DNA of 64,000 bases. Origin: Exophiala sp. HKRS030. Lineage: Eukaryota > Ascomycota > Eurotiomycetes > Chaetothyriales > Herpotrichiellaceae. A program made the translations under genes and the position numbers. The first letter of the stretch is position 1, and the number at the start of each line of letters is the position of its first letter. Where the stretch lies: NCBI GenBank assembly GCA_023897205.1, contig JAHWDD010000002.1, positions 62,001 through 126,000 on the forward strand. Reading direction: 5' to 3'. Below, in pieces: positions 22,403-34,566 of the stretch. The notes below the pieces were generated by a model that was not told the origin of the DNA, searched no databases, and was given only the letters and a program-made list of their open reading frames with translations.

Positions 22403-24562
22403 CTAAGGTTTATCAAAAGCAGAAACGGCCAGTTTTCTTCTGAGAGATACCACTATGTCCAAAGCGCATTCTATGCTTGATCCACAGCACGCCCATGGTC
22501 TAAGTCTCTCTATCGCGGTGTCCAGCAAATGATCGATATCCGGGACAAATTCTTTGAGAGCAGGACATCGAAATGCGAGCACTGAGATCAGAGCCGAGGA
22601 AAGGCAGCTGGCGATGATGGTCAGAGCTCGTGAAGATGGTCACAAGAGCCTATAGTTGAGGAGTGACTCACAAGTGTGATGAATAGTATGTATACGCCGT
22701 TCTTTTCGAGAGCAGGCAGCCTGCGTAGTCCAAGAAACTTCGGCAGCTCTGAACACATTGCAAACACTTATCCTTGAGGTCTTCGGAGACATGTTCTGAC
22801 GGGGATAGAGTGGCTGCATAAAGCACGAAAGGCCTAAAGATCAGATGTTTTGCGGACCAATATCTTAGTCGCAGTACACATGCTTGATCGATTGCTTTGG
22901 AACCCACAGAGAGGTCAGGCGAAATCTGGAACGGTAAAGACTTGAACCATATTTCCAGTTGTCGGTCCAGCTCCGCGCATATCCGCCTGAAAGAGGCATC
23001 AGGCTCGATTGCCCGGGAAGAAGCGAGCTTGTTCGTCGTGGAAGATATGCAGTCTCTCCTGGAATAGATAAAGTGGAAGATGCGATTCAAAAGTGACCGA
23101 ACTGACAGCTCTGCCAGAAAGAACAGATTTGCTGAAGTTGGCGAGTCTCCACAGGAAGGTAGCAACATGTTGTCTACAACAATGTCAATGCCACTCCTCG
23201 GTAGATGAAATTCGGCGAGGATATCACTAATTAAGATTATGTCAGAAAGAGGTCATAGTCCGGAAGTCACACACACCATTCTATTAAGAAGCATGCCCAA
23301 CTGATGCGAGTTACTTCTTCCCTTTGCGGGTTTTCTGGACCGTCCGTTTCCGAGCTGGATATTGTTAGCGTTTTTTAATGTTAATAGGCAGCTGATGACA
23401 GACTTGAGCCGTATTTGTTGGACGGTGGTCGACGCCATATGAATCAGCTTCCAAGCCTCCAGCGGTCGAACCGAGGTCGCTAAGTAGATTGCGCATAGGA
23501 CAAGACCCTGACAGAGGGACAGGTTGTGCGCGTGTGATGAAACCCAAGCCGACATGAATACACCGACAGCAATCTGAAAACACTGGAAGCCGAAGTCATG
23601 GCCGTGGATAGCACTGCTTGGTTCTGGCTTCCTAGCTCGCAAATCCCCCAGTGCCATAGATACCAGAATTATAGCTGAGTCGATGTCAAATTGGAGACCG
23701 GTAGCTATTCTCTGGTCGGAGAACTGCTCAAAAGCTTCGACATCGAAGATAGGATAATTAGAATGCACAGTGTCAAGGAATTGGTTCACCAGGCGTTTCA
23801 TGGATGTATTGTCAATGTCGGGCATCGTAGAGATATCCATCCTGAATTGGCCAAACATACTACCTCCGGACCTGCCAGACTCAATCCGGTAGAAGAATTC
23901 AGGAGGATATTCACCCAGTAGCTTCTGAAGTTCAGTCACTTCGAGTAAACTGCTGGTGCTCGTATGATGTCCAAGTGGGATTGTCCACGGTGGCGGTTCT
24001 GCATCAGCTTCCAAGGTTCGGACAGATTGACCAGTATCTTCGTCCCGAAAAGAAATCTGAGAAGGCGAGACTGGGGATTCTGGTCCGCAGGTGTTGATCG
24101 GTCTATACGGAGCAGCTACCTGGGAGCAATCTGGCCCTGAAGGTAGAGGGTTGAATGACGCCTGACTTGATCTCTGCTGAATTGCTGCGAGCAGATCCCT
24201 CTGCTCTCTTACCAAGTCCTGAATCGAGGCCAGGCGCTCATCTTGCGTTACATGATGTTTTCGAACGCTGAACCTGTATCATACAATCAGCTTGGGCATG
24301 AGCTTGAGGAATTTGTGGACAGACTTGTGCCACTCAGAATCAGGATATAAGCACTCGCGTCCCCTTCTGTCACAGATGCCGCATGATGGTCTTTTCCCAT
24401 CACAACGTCGCTTCCTGTTAACTCATGATATCAGCAAAACTGAGCGTGATCGATGTGTGGGTAGAGATAAATCGACGATGCTCCCCCGAAGAACAAATTT
24501 GTCGTGACTTACCGGGAGCGGCAGAAATCGCAAGCTACAGCAGCACGTCGAGAAGTACTCAT
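22403..24562 (-). CDS. Zn(II)2Cys6 transcription factor with fungal-specific middle domain, six exons
   Basis: Exons 24562-24513, 24414-24325, 24273-23404, 23354-23277, 23226-22672 and 22607-22403 total 1848 nt and 615 aa. The first intron splits the zinc cluster: ACDFCRSR joins KRRCDGKRPSCGICDRRGREC. A coiled-coil-like stretch follows (QDERLASIQDLVREQRDLL), then the middle homology region, with the diagnostic EEVTRISWACFLIECDILAEF at the exon 4-5 junction. The last intron (22608-22671) restores the C-terminal ALISVLAF helix. Divergent from the sugar transporter at 25.4 kb and next to the dehydrogenase, it is the natural candidate regulator of the 17-27 kb catabolic genes. Confidence 0.87.
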
Positions 24563-25404
24563 TTTACTGTCCTGGATTCCTGGTGGGTTCACCGTGTTGT
24601 ATTCATGCAATTTATAACATCGGCATTTCCCAATGTCGCAAGCACTTCTTTCGCTTGGTAGGACTTACAATGTGCGCGTGCTTTGATGAACCCTCAGCTT
24701 TAGAGTGCCCCGCCTATGCTCCATTCTGGGGTAGGTGGACGTTGTGTGGGGCACCCCTCACAGGATTGTTCCCAACCGTGCCGGAGCTGACTCAATGTTT
24801 GAAGCACAGACTGAAGTATTGACTACTCTTGAATTCTCCCTCGTTTCTTTGTTCTAGATTCCCGGTGGTTGTAATTGGTTCTTCCGCGGACTACTTCCTC
24901 CAAAAAAAGGAAGCCTACCTCTGTCGTCAAGCCACAGTGCCAGGTCATGTGTAGCCGTGGCCGACAAACATAGTTCTAGCCGAAGCGGCACGACAACTTT
25001 GAAAGTTTTTCCAAACTCCACCTATTCGACACGGCTCAAAGCAATGTGGAAAAAAATCAAAATGGAGGCGGAGTCGGCCCGCCCACCTCCGCTTCTTGTG
25101 GTGAGACAGACCTACAGCTCGCCACGGGACATTAGCCTCACATTGGCGTAACCACGGAGTCCCTCCCCATGGGGTAAGGATAGGGTATTTCACGTATATA
25201 TAATGGAAGTAGAAAGTTCACATTCCAGGCGCCGAATGGATAACTCCAGCCAAGTCCCCAAAAGCCAGTCTTATATAACAACAGCATCGAATATCTCGCA
25301 CAATATATCCTCAGTGTGTTGCTTGCGATCCAAGCTTCGTCAAAACCCTAAACACTGTCAAGAGCTCAAGCTTCCAAAGGAGCGCGAGCAGCCAATCCTA
25401 CACC
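24563..25404. promoter_or_regulatory. Divergent promoter, Zn2Cys6 regulator and sugar transporter
   Basis: 842 bp between oppositely oriented starts. The transporter side has a TATA-like TATATAA near 25196 and a long CA/AC-rich leader. No gene is supported in between. Confidence 0.45.
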
Positions 25405-27003
25405 ATGGGCCTCCCAGAATTAAGAGGCAAAGCCCTCATAGCTCTCATTTTGATCACCTCTGGGTTTGATTTCCTCCTTTTTGGATATGATCAAGGGCTC
25501 TTTGGCGGAATTCTTGCTGGAAAGCGCTTCCAGGAAATGCTCGGTCACCCAAGCGCGACCATGAGCGGTCTCGTCACAGCAATCTACGATATTGGATGTG
25601 CCTTGGGTGCGGTCACCGCATTTATCTTTGGTGAGCGCGTTGGGCGCAAGCGATCAATTCTTTATGCCAATGTCATTATCATCATTGGGGCCGCCATCCA
25701 GACTGCGTCCTACAGCTACAAGCAGATGTTTGTTGCTCGTATCATTTCCGGACTAGGTGTCGGTTTCAGCACCGTGGCTGTTCCTATTCTGCAATCCGAA
25801 ACACTGCCCGCTCATAACCGTGGCTCACTTCTTGTCTTCCAGTCGGTTCTTATCCCCTCTGGAGTGGCCCTGGCATCCTGGGTTTGTCTCGGCACCCTAT
25901 ACGCCCCAGGATCAATGCAGTGGCGCTTTCCGGTGGCTTGTCAGATCCTGTTCTCTTTGTGCATCCTAGTGTTTTGCTTATTCTGCCCGGAGACACCTAG
26001 ATGGTTGGCCAAACACGGGAAGGAAGCAGAAGCCCGACATATCATTGCTCGCCTATTGAGCAAGGAAGATGATGACGCCGAAGTGCAAGGCCAACTCACC
26101 GAGATTCTGAACAACATTGCTGCAGAGGGAGCCGAGAGCCCGGTGACCTGGTCCGAGTGTTTCAGTAACGCTACCAAGGCTCGAAATCTTCAACGGGTCC
26201 TGCTGGGTATGGGTCCGTACCTGTTTAATCAGTGGAGCGGTGCAAACGTACTCGGTTATTACATGGGGTATATCCTCGAAACCTACCTTGGCTACAAGCC
26301 TCTACTGGCTTTGATTCTAGCATCCGTGTGCTTTACGCAAGAATCCATCATGGCATTCTCCCCATATTTCTTCCTGGACCGACTTGGGAGACGAAAGACT
26401 GTCCTGATCTCGTCGATTGCCTGTGCGATCTGCAACTTCATCATCGCCGGAGCTTTGATCAACAAAACATACTCGTCTGCTGCCGCGGCCGTAGCCTTCA
26501 TGTTTGTCTTCTTTGACTGCTATGGCTCTGGCATTCTCCCAGTCTCCTGGTGCTACTCGGCAGAAGTTCAACCACTACGCGTTCGAAATAAGAGCATGGC
26601 CGTTGGAGTTCTCTGGCACTGGATGTCAAATTTTGTGATTGTCATGATCACCCCAATTGGCGTGCAAAACCTCGGAGGGAATTTTTTCTGGATTTGGGGT
26701 GCCTTCTGTGCCTCTTTCGTGCCATTGACATACTTCTTTGGCGTGGAAACCGCCGGCCGTACCTTGGAAGAGGTCGATCAAATGGTTAGTAAAACCAATC
26801 CTCTGTCAAAGAGGTTCTACTAACATGATTGCTTGTAGTTTTTTGACAATTCACGCATTTGCATGGGTCTCGACAAGAAACACACACAAGTGGTTCGGAC
26901 TACTGCAGTCAAGGAGGAAATCCGCTTCAGAGAGCTTGCCCAGGCCGAACAGAAGGCCATCACCTCGTCACATGTCGAGAAGGTGGCAAATCCACAGGTA
27001 TGA
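25405..27003 (+). CDS. MFS sugar transporter (sugar porter family)
   Basis: Exons 25405-26784 and 26839-27003 give 514 aa. The intron has a GTTAGT donor and a perfect TACTAAC branch site; reading through it would end the protein 12 codons later. Family marks are FGYDQGLFGGI in helix 1, the RVGRKRSI loop, PETPRWLAKHGK after helix 6, FNQWSGANVLGYY in helix 7, DRLGRRKT, and the final ETAGRTLEEVDQMFFDN. The C-terminal tail is about 60 residues, charged and cytosolic. It should import a sugar or polyol across the plasma membrane with protons. It is divergent from a Zn2Cys6 gene, a common arrangement in inducible sugar loci. Confidence 0.93.
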
Positions 27004-27607
27004 GGCGCATGCAGGTGTAACATCTGGCTCTGCCAGAAGAGTAGGAAGACGCGGCACGGCTGAAAATCAAGAAACGGCAAGCTCTGTACACATCATATAC
27101 CTCGAGGCTCGCCTTAGCCTGAGATACAGAAGAGCGTGGATGGAGAAAGGTTAGGTTCAAGTTGTATTTCAAAATTTGTCTCTTGTGGGAGTGGAAAAAA
27201 CCTGGGTGGTTAGTGACAGTTCAAGGGTGACAGCATGTTGATGATGAGCTTCAGAAGATAGGTTATTATCGACAATTTTGATCTTTTTGTTGTTCTTGTT
27301 TCTCTTACTAAAGCCAATACTGTCTCATTGTTGCTACTATCGTATTTTCGTCATAATTGTGGCCGGTGCCGGTGTTACATTCTTGAACGGTGAGTTATTC
27401 TACCTGATTATGATTGCTTAGTTTCAAAATTGTAGTTGTATAATCACCCTATCCCCTAGGTCTTTGCTCAATTTCTCGCATATATGTTCCTCTACACGCA
27501 AAACACGGAGTACTCTGCGGCGAAATTCAACAGCTGTTCCTTGATTGAGGCTGACTGGGAGTTCACCCTGTATCGATCAGTACTTCTCACATCTACAGCC
27601 CTACCAA
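27004..27607. other. Convergent 3' gap
   Basis: 604 bp between the 3' ends of the sugar transporter and the SDR gene. It holds T-rich likely 3' untranslated sequence and nothing else that I can recognise. Confidence 0.4.
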
Positions 27608-28679
27608 TTAACACGCTGTGTGGCCTCCATCAACCCTGACGTCCGATCCTGTCATGTACGAACTCGCATCCGACAACATATAAACTATTGTTCCTCGATA
27701 CTCTTCGGGCTCCGAGAACCTCTTGAGCATGCTGTCTTCAAGCCAGATCTTTTCCAAGTCGGCTTGCTCTATGTATGATTGGGTCATTTTGGTCTTGATG
27801 TAACCTGGGCTGATAGAATTGACTCGAATGCAAGGAAGTTCGGGTGATCCGCCCCATTCATAAGCCAGGTTCCTGGCTAGTTGATGGACACCAGCCTTTG
27901 AGACACAGTATGCTGCATTTGGAGCTCCCTGGACTCGTTGGTCAGCTACTTTGTGTTCACTCCTGGCTGTGCTTCACATGACGCCATACCTTGTTAATTA
28001 TGTGACCACTCATACTTGCGATAAAGACGAAACTAGCGGGCAGCGCTTGCTTTTCAACGATGCGCGCAGCTGCCTGAGCAGCTGCCAGTGTTCCAACCAA
28101 GTTGATGTCGATGACACGACGTGCTTCAGCGAGGGGAAACTTGATTGAAGGGCCGACGCGAGTAATTCCTGCGCAGGTTACAAGGCCTCGAACAGGAAAT
28201 CGTGCTTGCTCGGCAGCCTCTTCAAAGAGAAGGCCAACTGTAGCCTCATCTGTGATATCGCAAGAGTAGTATAAGATCTGAGCCCCATTCGATTCGGCAA
28301 GATTTTTCAGTCTGCCTGTTTTTGACGTGAACTCAATCAGCTTCGGATACAAGGGAGTTGTATATAGGAATGTTTTGTTTCTACTCACCCCATTCGGTTT
28401 CTGGAGGTATTTCCGGCCGATCGATGCAAATTACATCTCCGCCTGATTCCAGGATTGCTGTCACTGCTTGCACGCCGAGCCCGCCAATGGCGCCCGTCAC
28501 TCAACATCATGTGTCAGTGGTTGGATTCAGGTTCATGGTCAAGGTTATGTTGAGGAAATGGCTTGGATACTTTGCGGGGTGAAGGTACCTATGATTGTCC
28601 TGGAATTCAGTCTGAAAATATCAAGCGTATGGAACGGTATATGGGCCGGTAACGACTCTGTTGTACTAAGGGACCCCAT
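27608..28679 (-). CDS. Short-chain dehydrogenase/reductase (polyol/ketose reductase-like)
   Basis: Exons 28679-28589, 28499-28389, 28315-27990 and 27928-27608 give 282 aa. The first intron joins FRLNSRTII to VTGAIGGLG, rebuilding the cofactor loop TGxxxGxG. Further motifs are YYSCDITDE, LVTCAGITR (CAG replacing the usual NAG), the catalytic serine in FIASMSGH, YCVSK with the Tyr/Lys pair, and SISPGYIKTKM. It resembles fungal NADP(H)-dependent mannitol, sorbose or xylulose reductases (classical SDR). Flanking sugar transporters and the Zn dehydrogenase fit a ketose-polyol conversion. It is divergent from the ABM-like gene at 29.1 kb. Confidence 0.88.
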
Positions 28680-29122
28680 GACGTAAGATGAAAATGCTTG
28701 GATGGGGACCTTGGGGTGGATCTGCTCAGTACGGTGATGCGAAGAATCCTTGACAACCACGGTGCGGTCGTCGAAGCTGATAGGGGCGAGAATGTTAGGG
28801 AATTGCGTTCTTCTACTATAATATAATCATCCTGCTTAGAGAAATCAATAGAATCCAAAGAGAGGCCACAGTTTGTGGATTTTCGGTAATGTCTTCCCAA
28901 TCCGAGTGCAAAGGTGTGGCATGGCGGGAAAAGGCGGTCCGCCGCCGATACGTAGCCGCGCTGATCTCGTTCCCTCGTGTGGTTCGTAAACCAAATATTC
29001 TCGTCCTAAGTCACGTCGTAGCCCAATTTTCCTGAGAGATAAAAGGCATCTCTCAGGAGGAAGCAGAGGGTCTCTGAAGCAGCTCACCAATAAATCACAT
29101 TTACTCCTGGAGCAGCTCAATC
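28680..29122. promoter_or_regulatory. Divergent promoter, SDR and ABM-like gene
   Basis: 443 bp between opposite starts. No gene and no distinct repeat is visible. Confidence 0.4.
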
Positions 29123-29935
29123 ATGGTCGTTACAGAAGTCGCCGCCATCCCTCTCAAAGGCGGGCTGAACATCAAAGATACATCGAGCCCTGCAGGAAAG
29201 TCATGGTTGCAGATATACGAGACAACCTCTTCACAGCCAGGGTTTCGAAAAATGTACTGGGGAACTGAAGTGCACTCGCCCAACATGTTGTGGCTTTTTG
29301 TAGAATGGGCCAACCTCGAGGACCATGAGAGATTTGTTGCATCTGCGTAAGTCTGTAGCTCTCCCCTCAACAGATCGCGCTCTTGTTGCAGAGTTGGGTG
29401 GCTACCAGCAACCATTCTGTGAAATCACTGGCGACTGTGTCCAGGACCTGAAGCTAAATCCTAGTCTTGACAGTATTTACGAAGCACATATTTCCAGGTT
29501 CAACACCATTGTCGATGGTCCGAGTACTGTTTTCCATGCAAACTTGACCCCAAACTCCCTCAGCGACTTCCCACACGATAAAGGAGTGGCAACAGAAATA
29601 TTCATCCAATACTTTCCGGCCGACTATTCGGACTCTGACATGTTTACGGTCGAGAACGCGATTAAGCCTATTGCGCGACTTTTCGAACAAACTCGACGCT
29701 CTGGAGCCTGCATGAGTACCTCCGGTTGGATTTTGGAGGACCTGCTGACTCCCGAAGGGGCTCCGGAAGCAGGTCAAAAAGCAAAGGCCTTTTTGGCCTT
29801 CATGGCGTGGGATTCGGTGGAAGCACATCTCCGGTTTCAGAATACGGAAACATTCAGGGCCTGCATTCCTCAATTTGCAAATGTGAAAGGTCTCCGTCAC
29901 AGCGATCTTGTGTATGTGCACTGTGAAACTCTCTA
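29123..29935 (+). CDS. Tandem dimeric alpha/beta-barrel (ABM-like) protein; splice junction unresolved
   Basis: Two coding blocks lie in different frames. The first starts at 29123 and reads to about 29346; the second resumes near 29394 and ends at 29935. Each ends with the same signature of antibiotic-biosynthesis-monooxygenase-like barrels: LWLFVEWANLEDHERF in the first and AFMAWDSVEAHLRF in the second, so this is an internal repeat of about 110 residues. Proteins with this fold are cofactor-free oxygenases, cyclases or stress proteins. The obvious donor GTAAGT at 29347 does not keep frame with either nearby acceptor. The only in-frame choices need a poor GTTGCA or a GC donor. The gene may therefore carry a frameshift. 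No precise function is proposed. Confidence 0.55.
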
Positions 29936-30044
29936 AACACTATCATATCAGAAGCACTGTCATAATCTGCCCCGAGTCTTTCAGCTCAGAGCCCTACTTC
30001 GTGTTTCAACTTTTCTGTTTCAGATTCCTCAACATAACAATCAA

Positions 30045-32162
30045 TCACGCCTTGTTTGGAATCGATTCAATGCCGACCGCGTTAGCCTTGCTGCCGTCCA
30101 TATTTTCCAGATGATGCATATGATGGCCGTCAGCAGTCTGAACCTCGTGCGTGTTATGACGGCCTGGGCGCGCCGCTTCGATTGCAGCAGGTCCTTGAAT
30201 ACTGTCGCGAACTCCCGAAGTAAAGCATGACCACCCTCGACCCTTACCCTCGAAGATGTGGTCAATCTGCTCGAGAGATAAGCCTCGAGTTTCTGGGTAG
30301 AGGAAATAAACCATGGGTATGAAGGACAGGTTGAAGACAACCCCTAACTGCTTGTTAGTTGCAGACACGCCGCCTGCGACCATCGGCAGAAGGGATGGTG
30401 GCAACTTACAGACGATGTAAAACCTCCAGCCAATAGCCTGAAGCCCTGAGGGCGTTACGGTGACAACAATGCCATTGACTCGAGATACAGGTTAGTACAT
30501 ATTCCTGGGTCGCAGTAAGAGATTCAGTACTTACAGAGCCAATTTGAAGCTGAAGCAACAGCCATACCCTTAGATCTCACTTTGAGTGAGTTGATTTCCT
30601 GATCCAGTCAGGTTCAACCGATTCCAGATGTAAAGGGCGATAGAAGACTGGTCTGAACCTACCGGAGCGTACATCCACGGGATATTCAAGTAGCTGTGGC
30701 TCATGTTAGTTCGATGTTTTGGCATGATCTCCAATTTTTTCTTGTTCTACATACCTCATCCCAAAGCAGTTGTAGAACAAACAATAGAACACCATAGTGA
30801 AGATACCACCCGCTCGCCCTGGAATGTTGAAGCCGACGGCAATCATGGCTGACATTAGGGCCAAAGCAGCAGCACCACACATCAACAAAATACGTCGACC
30901 AAATCTTTCCACAAATAGAATCGGGGAGAGGGCAAAGGGCAAATATTGAGTCGCTGTAATTGCTGCGACAATATGGGACATGCTGTTACTGAGATGGAGA
31001 TACTCTTGTTCGATATATGCGACGTAGTATGCGATAGTGCTTGTCTCGAGGTAAGCACTCGCTGTAAATTCCATGAAAGAGACTTACTTGATACCAGTGA
31101 GTTGTTGCATATAGAGTGCTCCGAACCCAAGGCACAGGCGGCGGAAATTCTGTTCATTGTTGTTCCCGAGGAGCGTGCGCCAGGACGCATTTGCTTCGGC
31201 TTCCAATGCTTCTGCAATCTCGTTCCGGACTTGAAGCACAGCTTCATGTGTCTCTGGGAGGTCTTGGAGACGTGCTATAACCTTAGTTGCTTCATCAAGT
31301 GATCTATGATTAGCGATCCAGCGAGGAGACTCGACAAGGAATGGAACCGTCACCAAGAGAAAGCCGGCAAATATCACCTGCAAAGCGATCGGAAGAATCC
31401 ATTGCGCTTGAGTGGTCGTATATGAGCATGCAAGTGTGATCCAACTTGCAAGGCAGAAACCGACGGCGATGTTTCCACTTTGAATGGTAAGGAATATGCC
31501 TCTTGAGTGAGCTGGAGAAACTTCTGACTGCCACTGTTGCTCGCGGGTCAATATCCAGGCAGCCCACCTCAGCAGCATGGCACCTTACAGCAGGTACGAC
31601 AGAGGTCATGATACCAATTCCAACGCCACATACAACGCGAGCCACGATAAGATGGGTTATGACTTTGGCGGTGACCTGGAGAACAGTTCCGACAATGATA
31701 ACCCCTGAGCCAATGTACTGTTGAACTCGTTAGGTCCCATCTTTCATCTGAAAGGGTTGGAGTGCAAAATACTAACAATGGCCTTTCTTCTACCCAGTCG
31801 CTCTCCGAAAGCAATGATGAAAATAGATCCTATAAGACAGCCTAGGTCGTACAGGCCAACGATAAGACCTTGCTGCAGGGCCTAGATATCACGGGTGAGT
31901 CAGCAAGGAGCATATGCAACGGCTCATTTCACGGAAGACTTATTCCGCACCGTCGGATGATTGAATTGTTGGTTGAACGTCTTTGCTCCAATGACTCCTC
32001 CCATTACCGCTTGGTCATCTATTGTGAAATCAGCATCAGAGATACATGGTGTCAGGAGATTCAGCACGGGAAGCATATCCACGCACAACCGAAGAGGAAG
32101 AAACCGACGCTACAGGCGGCAGTCACTCCCGCTAAAAGAGGTTTTCCTCGCAGTTCCGGCAT
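30045..32162 (-). CDS. MFS sugar transporter, ten exons
   Basis: Exons 32162-32087, 32018-31951, 31881-31777, 31717-31589, 31533-31088, 31039-30755, 30693-30663, 30598-30535, 30478-30410 and 30343-30045 sum to 1572 nt and 523 aa without any phase conflict. Landmarks are FFLFGYDQAVMGG, the ERLGRRKA loop, VVPAWQSEVSPAHSRG, ESPRWIANHRS, YMQQLTGINTIAYY, the RFGRR loop, and FNLSFIPMVYFLYPETRGLSLEQID. It belongs to the sugar porter family and probably imports a sugar. Its intron-rich structure contrasts with the two-exon transporter at 25.4 kb, so the two are not a recent tandem duplication. Exon 7 is only 31 nt. Confidence 0.9.
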
Positions 32163-33246
32163 ATTTGGGTATGTTCAGTAGCCTCTTCGTGTTCAAGCAG
32201 TGAACAGTGAAAGGTCATCTAACAGGAGTTTCAACCCTCCGACGACTAGATCTACAAGCAAGCTCCGTCATTTATATAGACCAAGATCTGTGCCAATCGA
32301 GTTCTTGCGAGGCAACCTTGAGCTCTATTCTCACGGACCTAGGAGCGGGATACGGGCCGCCCATGCGACCTCATGGTTAGCCTCAATCTGCTGATATAAT
32401 GAAGGTCAGTCAGGCGGTGATATCGAGGATTGCATAAACCTAGCAATAACGCCGTTCTTCCGCCACGTACACCACATCTTGTGATTCATGATGTTGTCTA
32501 AAACATGACATAATCGCAGTACGATCTGCATTTCTTCCTTTCTATGAAATACTCGAGGTCTAAAATCTACAGGGATTGTCAGGAGATACGGTTATAAAGC
32601 CTCTGAGGCGCGGTGGCCTAGCGCATCCACGGTAGGAGCAAAGTTTTTACGGCGACACTTAAACCCCGTGGGGAAGCTGTGGATTCGAGCTGCGAACCAC
32701 GAGGGCGGGGTACGAGAAGGGAGGTTTCTTATGAGATGACATTCAACTTTGATTGGTATCTGTTGGTACTGGCGCATGGCCTAGAGTTTCGGGCACAATG
32801 GTGACGGAGAAAGCCATCAGTGAGCGGGAACAGGGCCGAGGAATGCCGAAAGGAAGGGTCACGCAGAATAAAGGAGGGGACAGTAGCCACCGACTGCAAC
32901 CAGGGCTAGACCCTGTGCAGCAGAGCGAAACGAATTAATTACCTAAACGAAAGCCTGGGTCAAATGAGCTGTGGAGATGGAAAGAAGGCGGAGGGGCGGG
33001 ATTTTGGCGGGCCGTCAAGAAGCGGTCCAAGACCGCGCCGCAACCATAACTTCGACGCATGTCATCAAGGCACAATTTGAACCGAGAAGTCCTAGTACGC
33101 AGCAGCCCCCTCCTTCTTCTGCCCTTCTTCTTTGCATACGCCCCCAAGAGTGTAACCAGGCGTTCTTCTCGCACCGCTGTCTCATGGGTTCCCCGAAAGC
33201 AAGACTCGACACGATAAGGCAGCATTTGGCAAGCGACAAAAGTGAA
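32163..33246. promoter_or_regulatory. Divergent promoter, sugar transporter and GFA-domain gene
   Basis: 1084 bp with no gene that I can support. The plus-strand frame through 32971-33246 is open only as leader of the GFA gene. GC-rich and purine-rich segments around 32.8-33.1 kb show no family signal. Confidence 0.4.
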
Positions 33247-33786
33247 ATGACCACCACTGGCAGTTGCATGTGTGGTGCGGTGAAGTATGAATTCACTGGG
33301 GAGCCGAAGGTCACAGCATTATGCCACTGCACCGACTGCCAAAAGGTTCACTATCCCGAAACATCTGCAAATTTCTTTCGCTAATCCGTTGTGTTTCTGA
33401 TGACTAGTGGACTGGAGGAGCATTTACATCGAATGCCGTTGTTCCTCGCACGTCCTTCCGAGTTACTTCAGGTCAGTATTCACCTGCGTCTCCCATTACA
33501 ACATGCTACCGAGCTAAATCGATGTTGGGCGCCAGGAAACCCTTCGGCCTGGGATGGCATCGGAGAATCAGGGAAGATCAACAGACATTTCTTTTGCCCA
33601 ACTTGCGGGTCTAGCTTGTACACCGAACTGGAGGTTATGCCGGACATGACGTGTGTGAAGGCTGGAGGCCTTGATGATTCAAAGGCTGGACTGGGGAACA
33701 AAGTTGACGTCGAGTTTTACACAAAGGACCGCGTAGGATATTTGCAGAGCCTTCCAAAGGCAAAGCAGGAGCCAGCCTTTGGATAA
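33247..33786 (+). CDS. GFA/CENP-V-domain zinc protein (glutathione-dependent formaldehyde-activating family)
   Basis: Exons 33247-33345, 33408-33471 and 33536-33786 give 137 aa, a normal length for the family. Zinc-binding cysteines are visible as SCMCGAVKY, LCHCTDCQKWTG, and RHFFCPTCGSSLY. The start was set at the ATG giving MTTTGSCMCG, as the upstream open frame has no domain. Founding members add glutathione to formaldehyde spontaneously formed in methylotrophs, but most fungal copies have untested roles and may handle other aldehydes or thiol adducts. The transketolase at 17-19 kb, if it is a dihydroxyacetone synthase, would give this a formaldehyde context. That link is weak. Confidence 0.88.
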
Positions 33787-34566
33787 CCCTCTACGAGAGC
33801 TTGACATTCGCCTCGAGCGCTCGTTGTAAGAACCACTGCCGGAGGTCAGAATCAGCGAGTGGGACCTTGCAAATGAATCTCTTAATTCTACGCTTACGCA
33901 TTGCCAATTCTCGACACATAAAAGTAAATAATATAGTCTGAAAACAACACCCGACAATTAGGGACAATATCTACGTTTCTCGTGCACAAGGGAACAGCCT
34001 TTGTGGTAGGTCTACTCATCTAAGACTCCTCTTTCCCGGTGGTTTGGCGATGTACCAGTTGAATCGATCATCACCCCTTTATCACTTTATTTTTATCGGT
34101 TGTTTTTCTGCGGAAAACAATTGTGACACGGCCATCAGACAAGGGTGAGATATCCAACGATGCTCCCAGGCAGAGAGTTCAAGGCAAGTACCTCATTTAA
34201 AGGCGTGTATAAGCCAACACACGGTGCAGGATTCAACTGAGAGCGTGCCGACTCATTGGCTTTCACTTCATGGTTTCAGCTGTGACACATGAGGCACCTA
34301 ATAAGCTCCGGACGCTTCTGGAAGAACTTGCTGACACTTCCTCGATTCACTTCTAGCAGCGCCCAGGAGCGAAGTCCCGAAAGTATGACAATGTACAATT
34401 ACCCCCTCCCCCCCCCAAATACGCCGTCTAGCGAACCTTTTACGTTCGTGCTTTCATCAAACTCTAACCACATATTACAAATGCCTCTGAAAGCGCCAAG
34501 GAACATCTGATCGAGACGTCTCTTCCGTTGCCATACATTGTTTAGGTCAATCTGACCACCGTGGGC
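33787..34566. other. Convergent 3' gap
   Basis: 780 bp between the 3' ends of the GFA gene and the small Zn2Cys6 gene. It includes a C-rich tract near 34402-34416. No gene is supported. Confidence 0.4.

Noticed and set aside
22403..22672. A frameshift at the 3' end of the six-exon regulator
   Set aside because: A first choice of acceptor broke the frame, but the acceptor at 22608 (with CTGAC branch site) restores it and the total length is a multiple of three.
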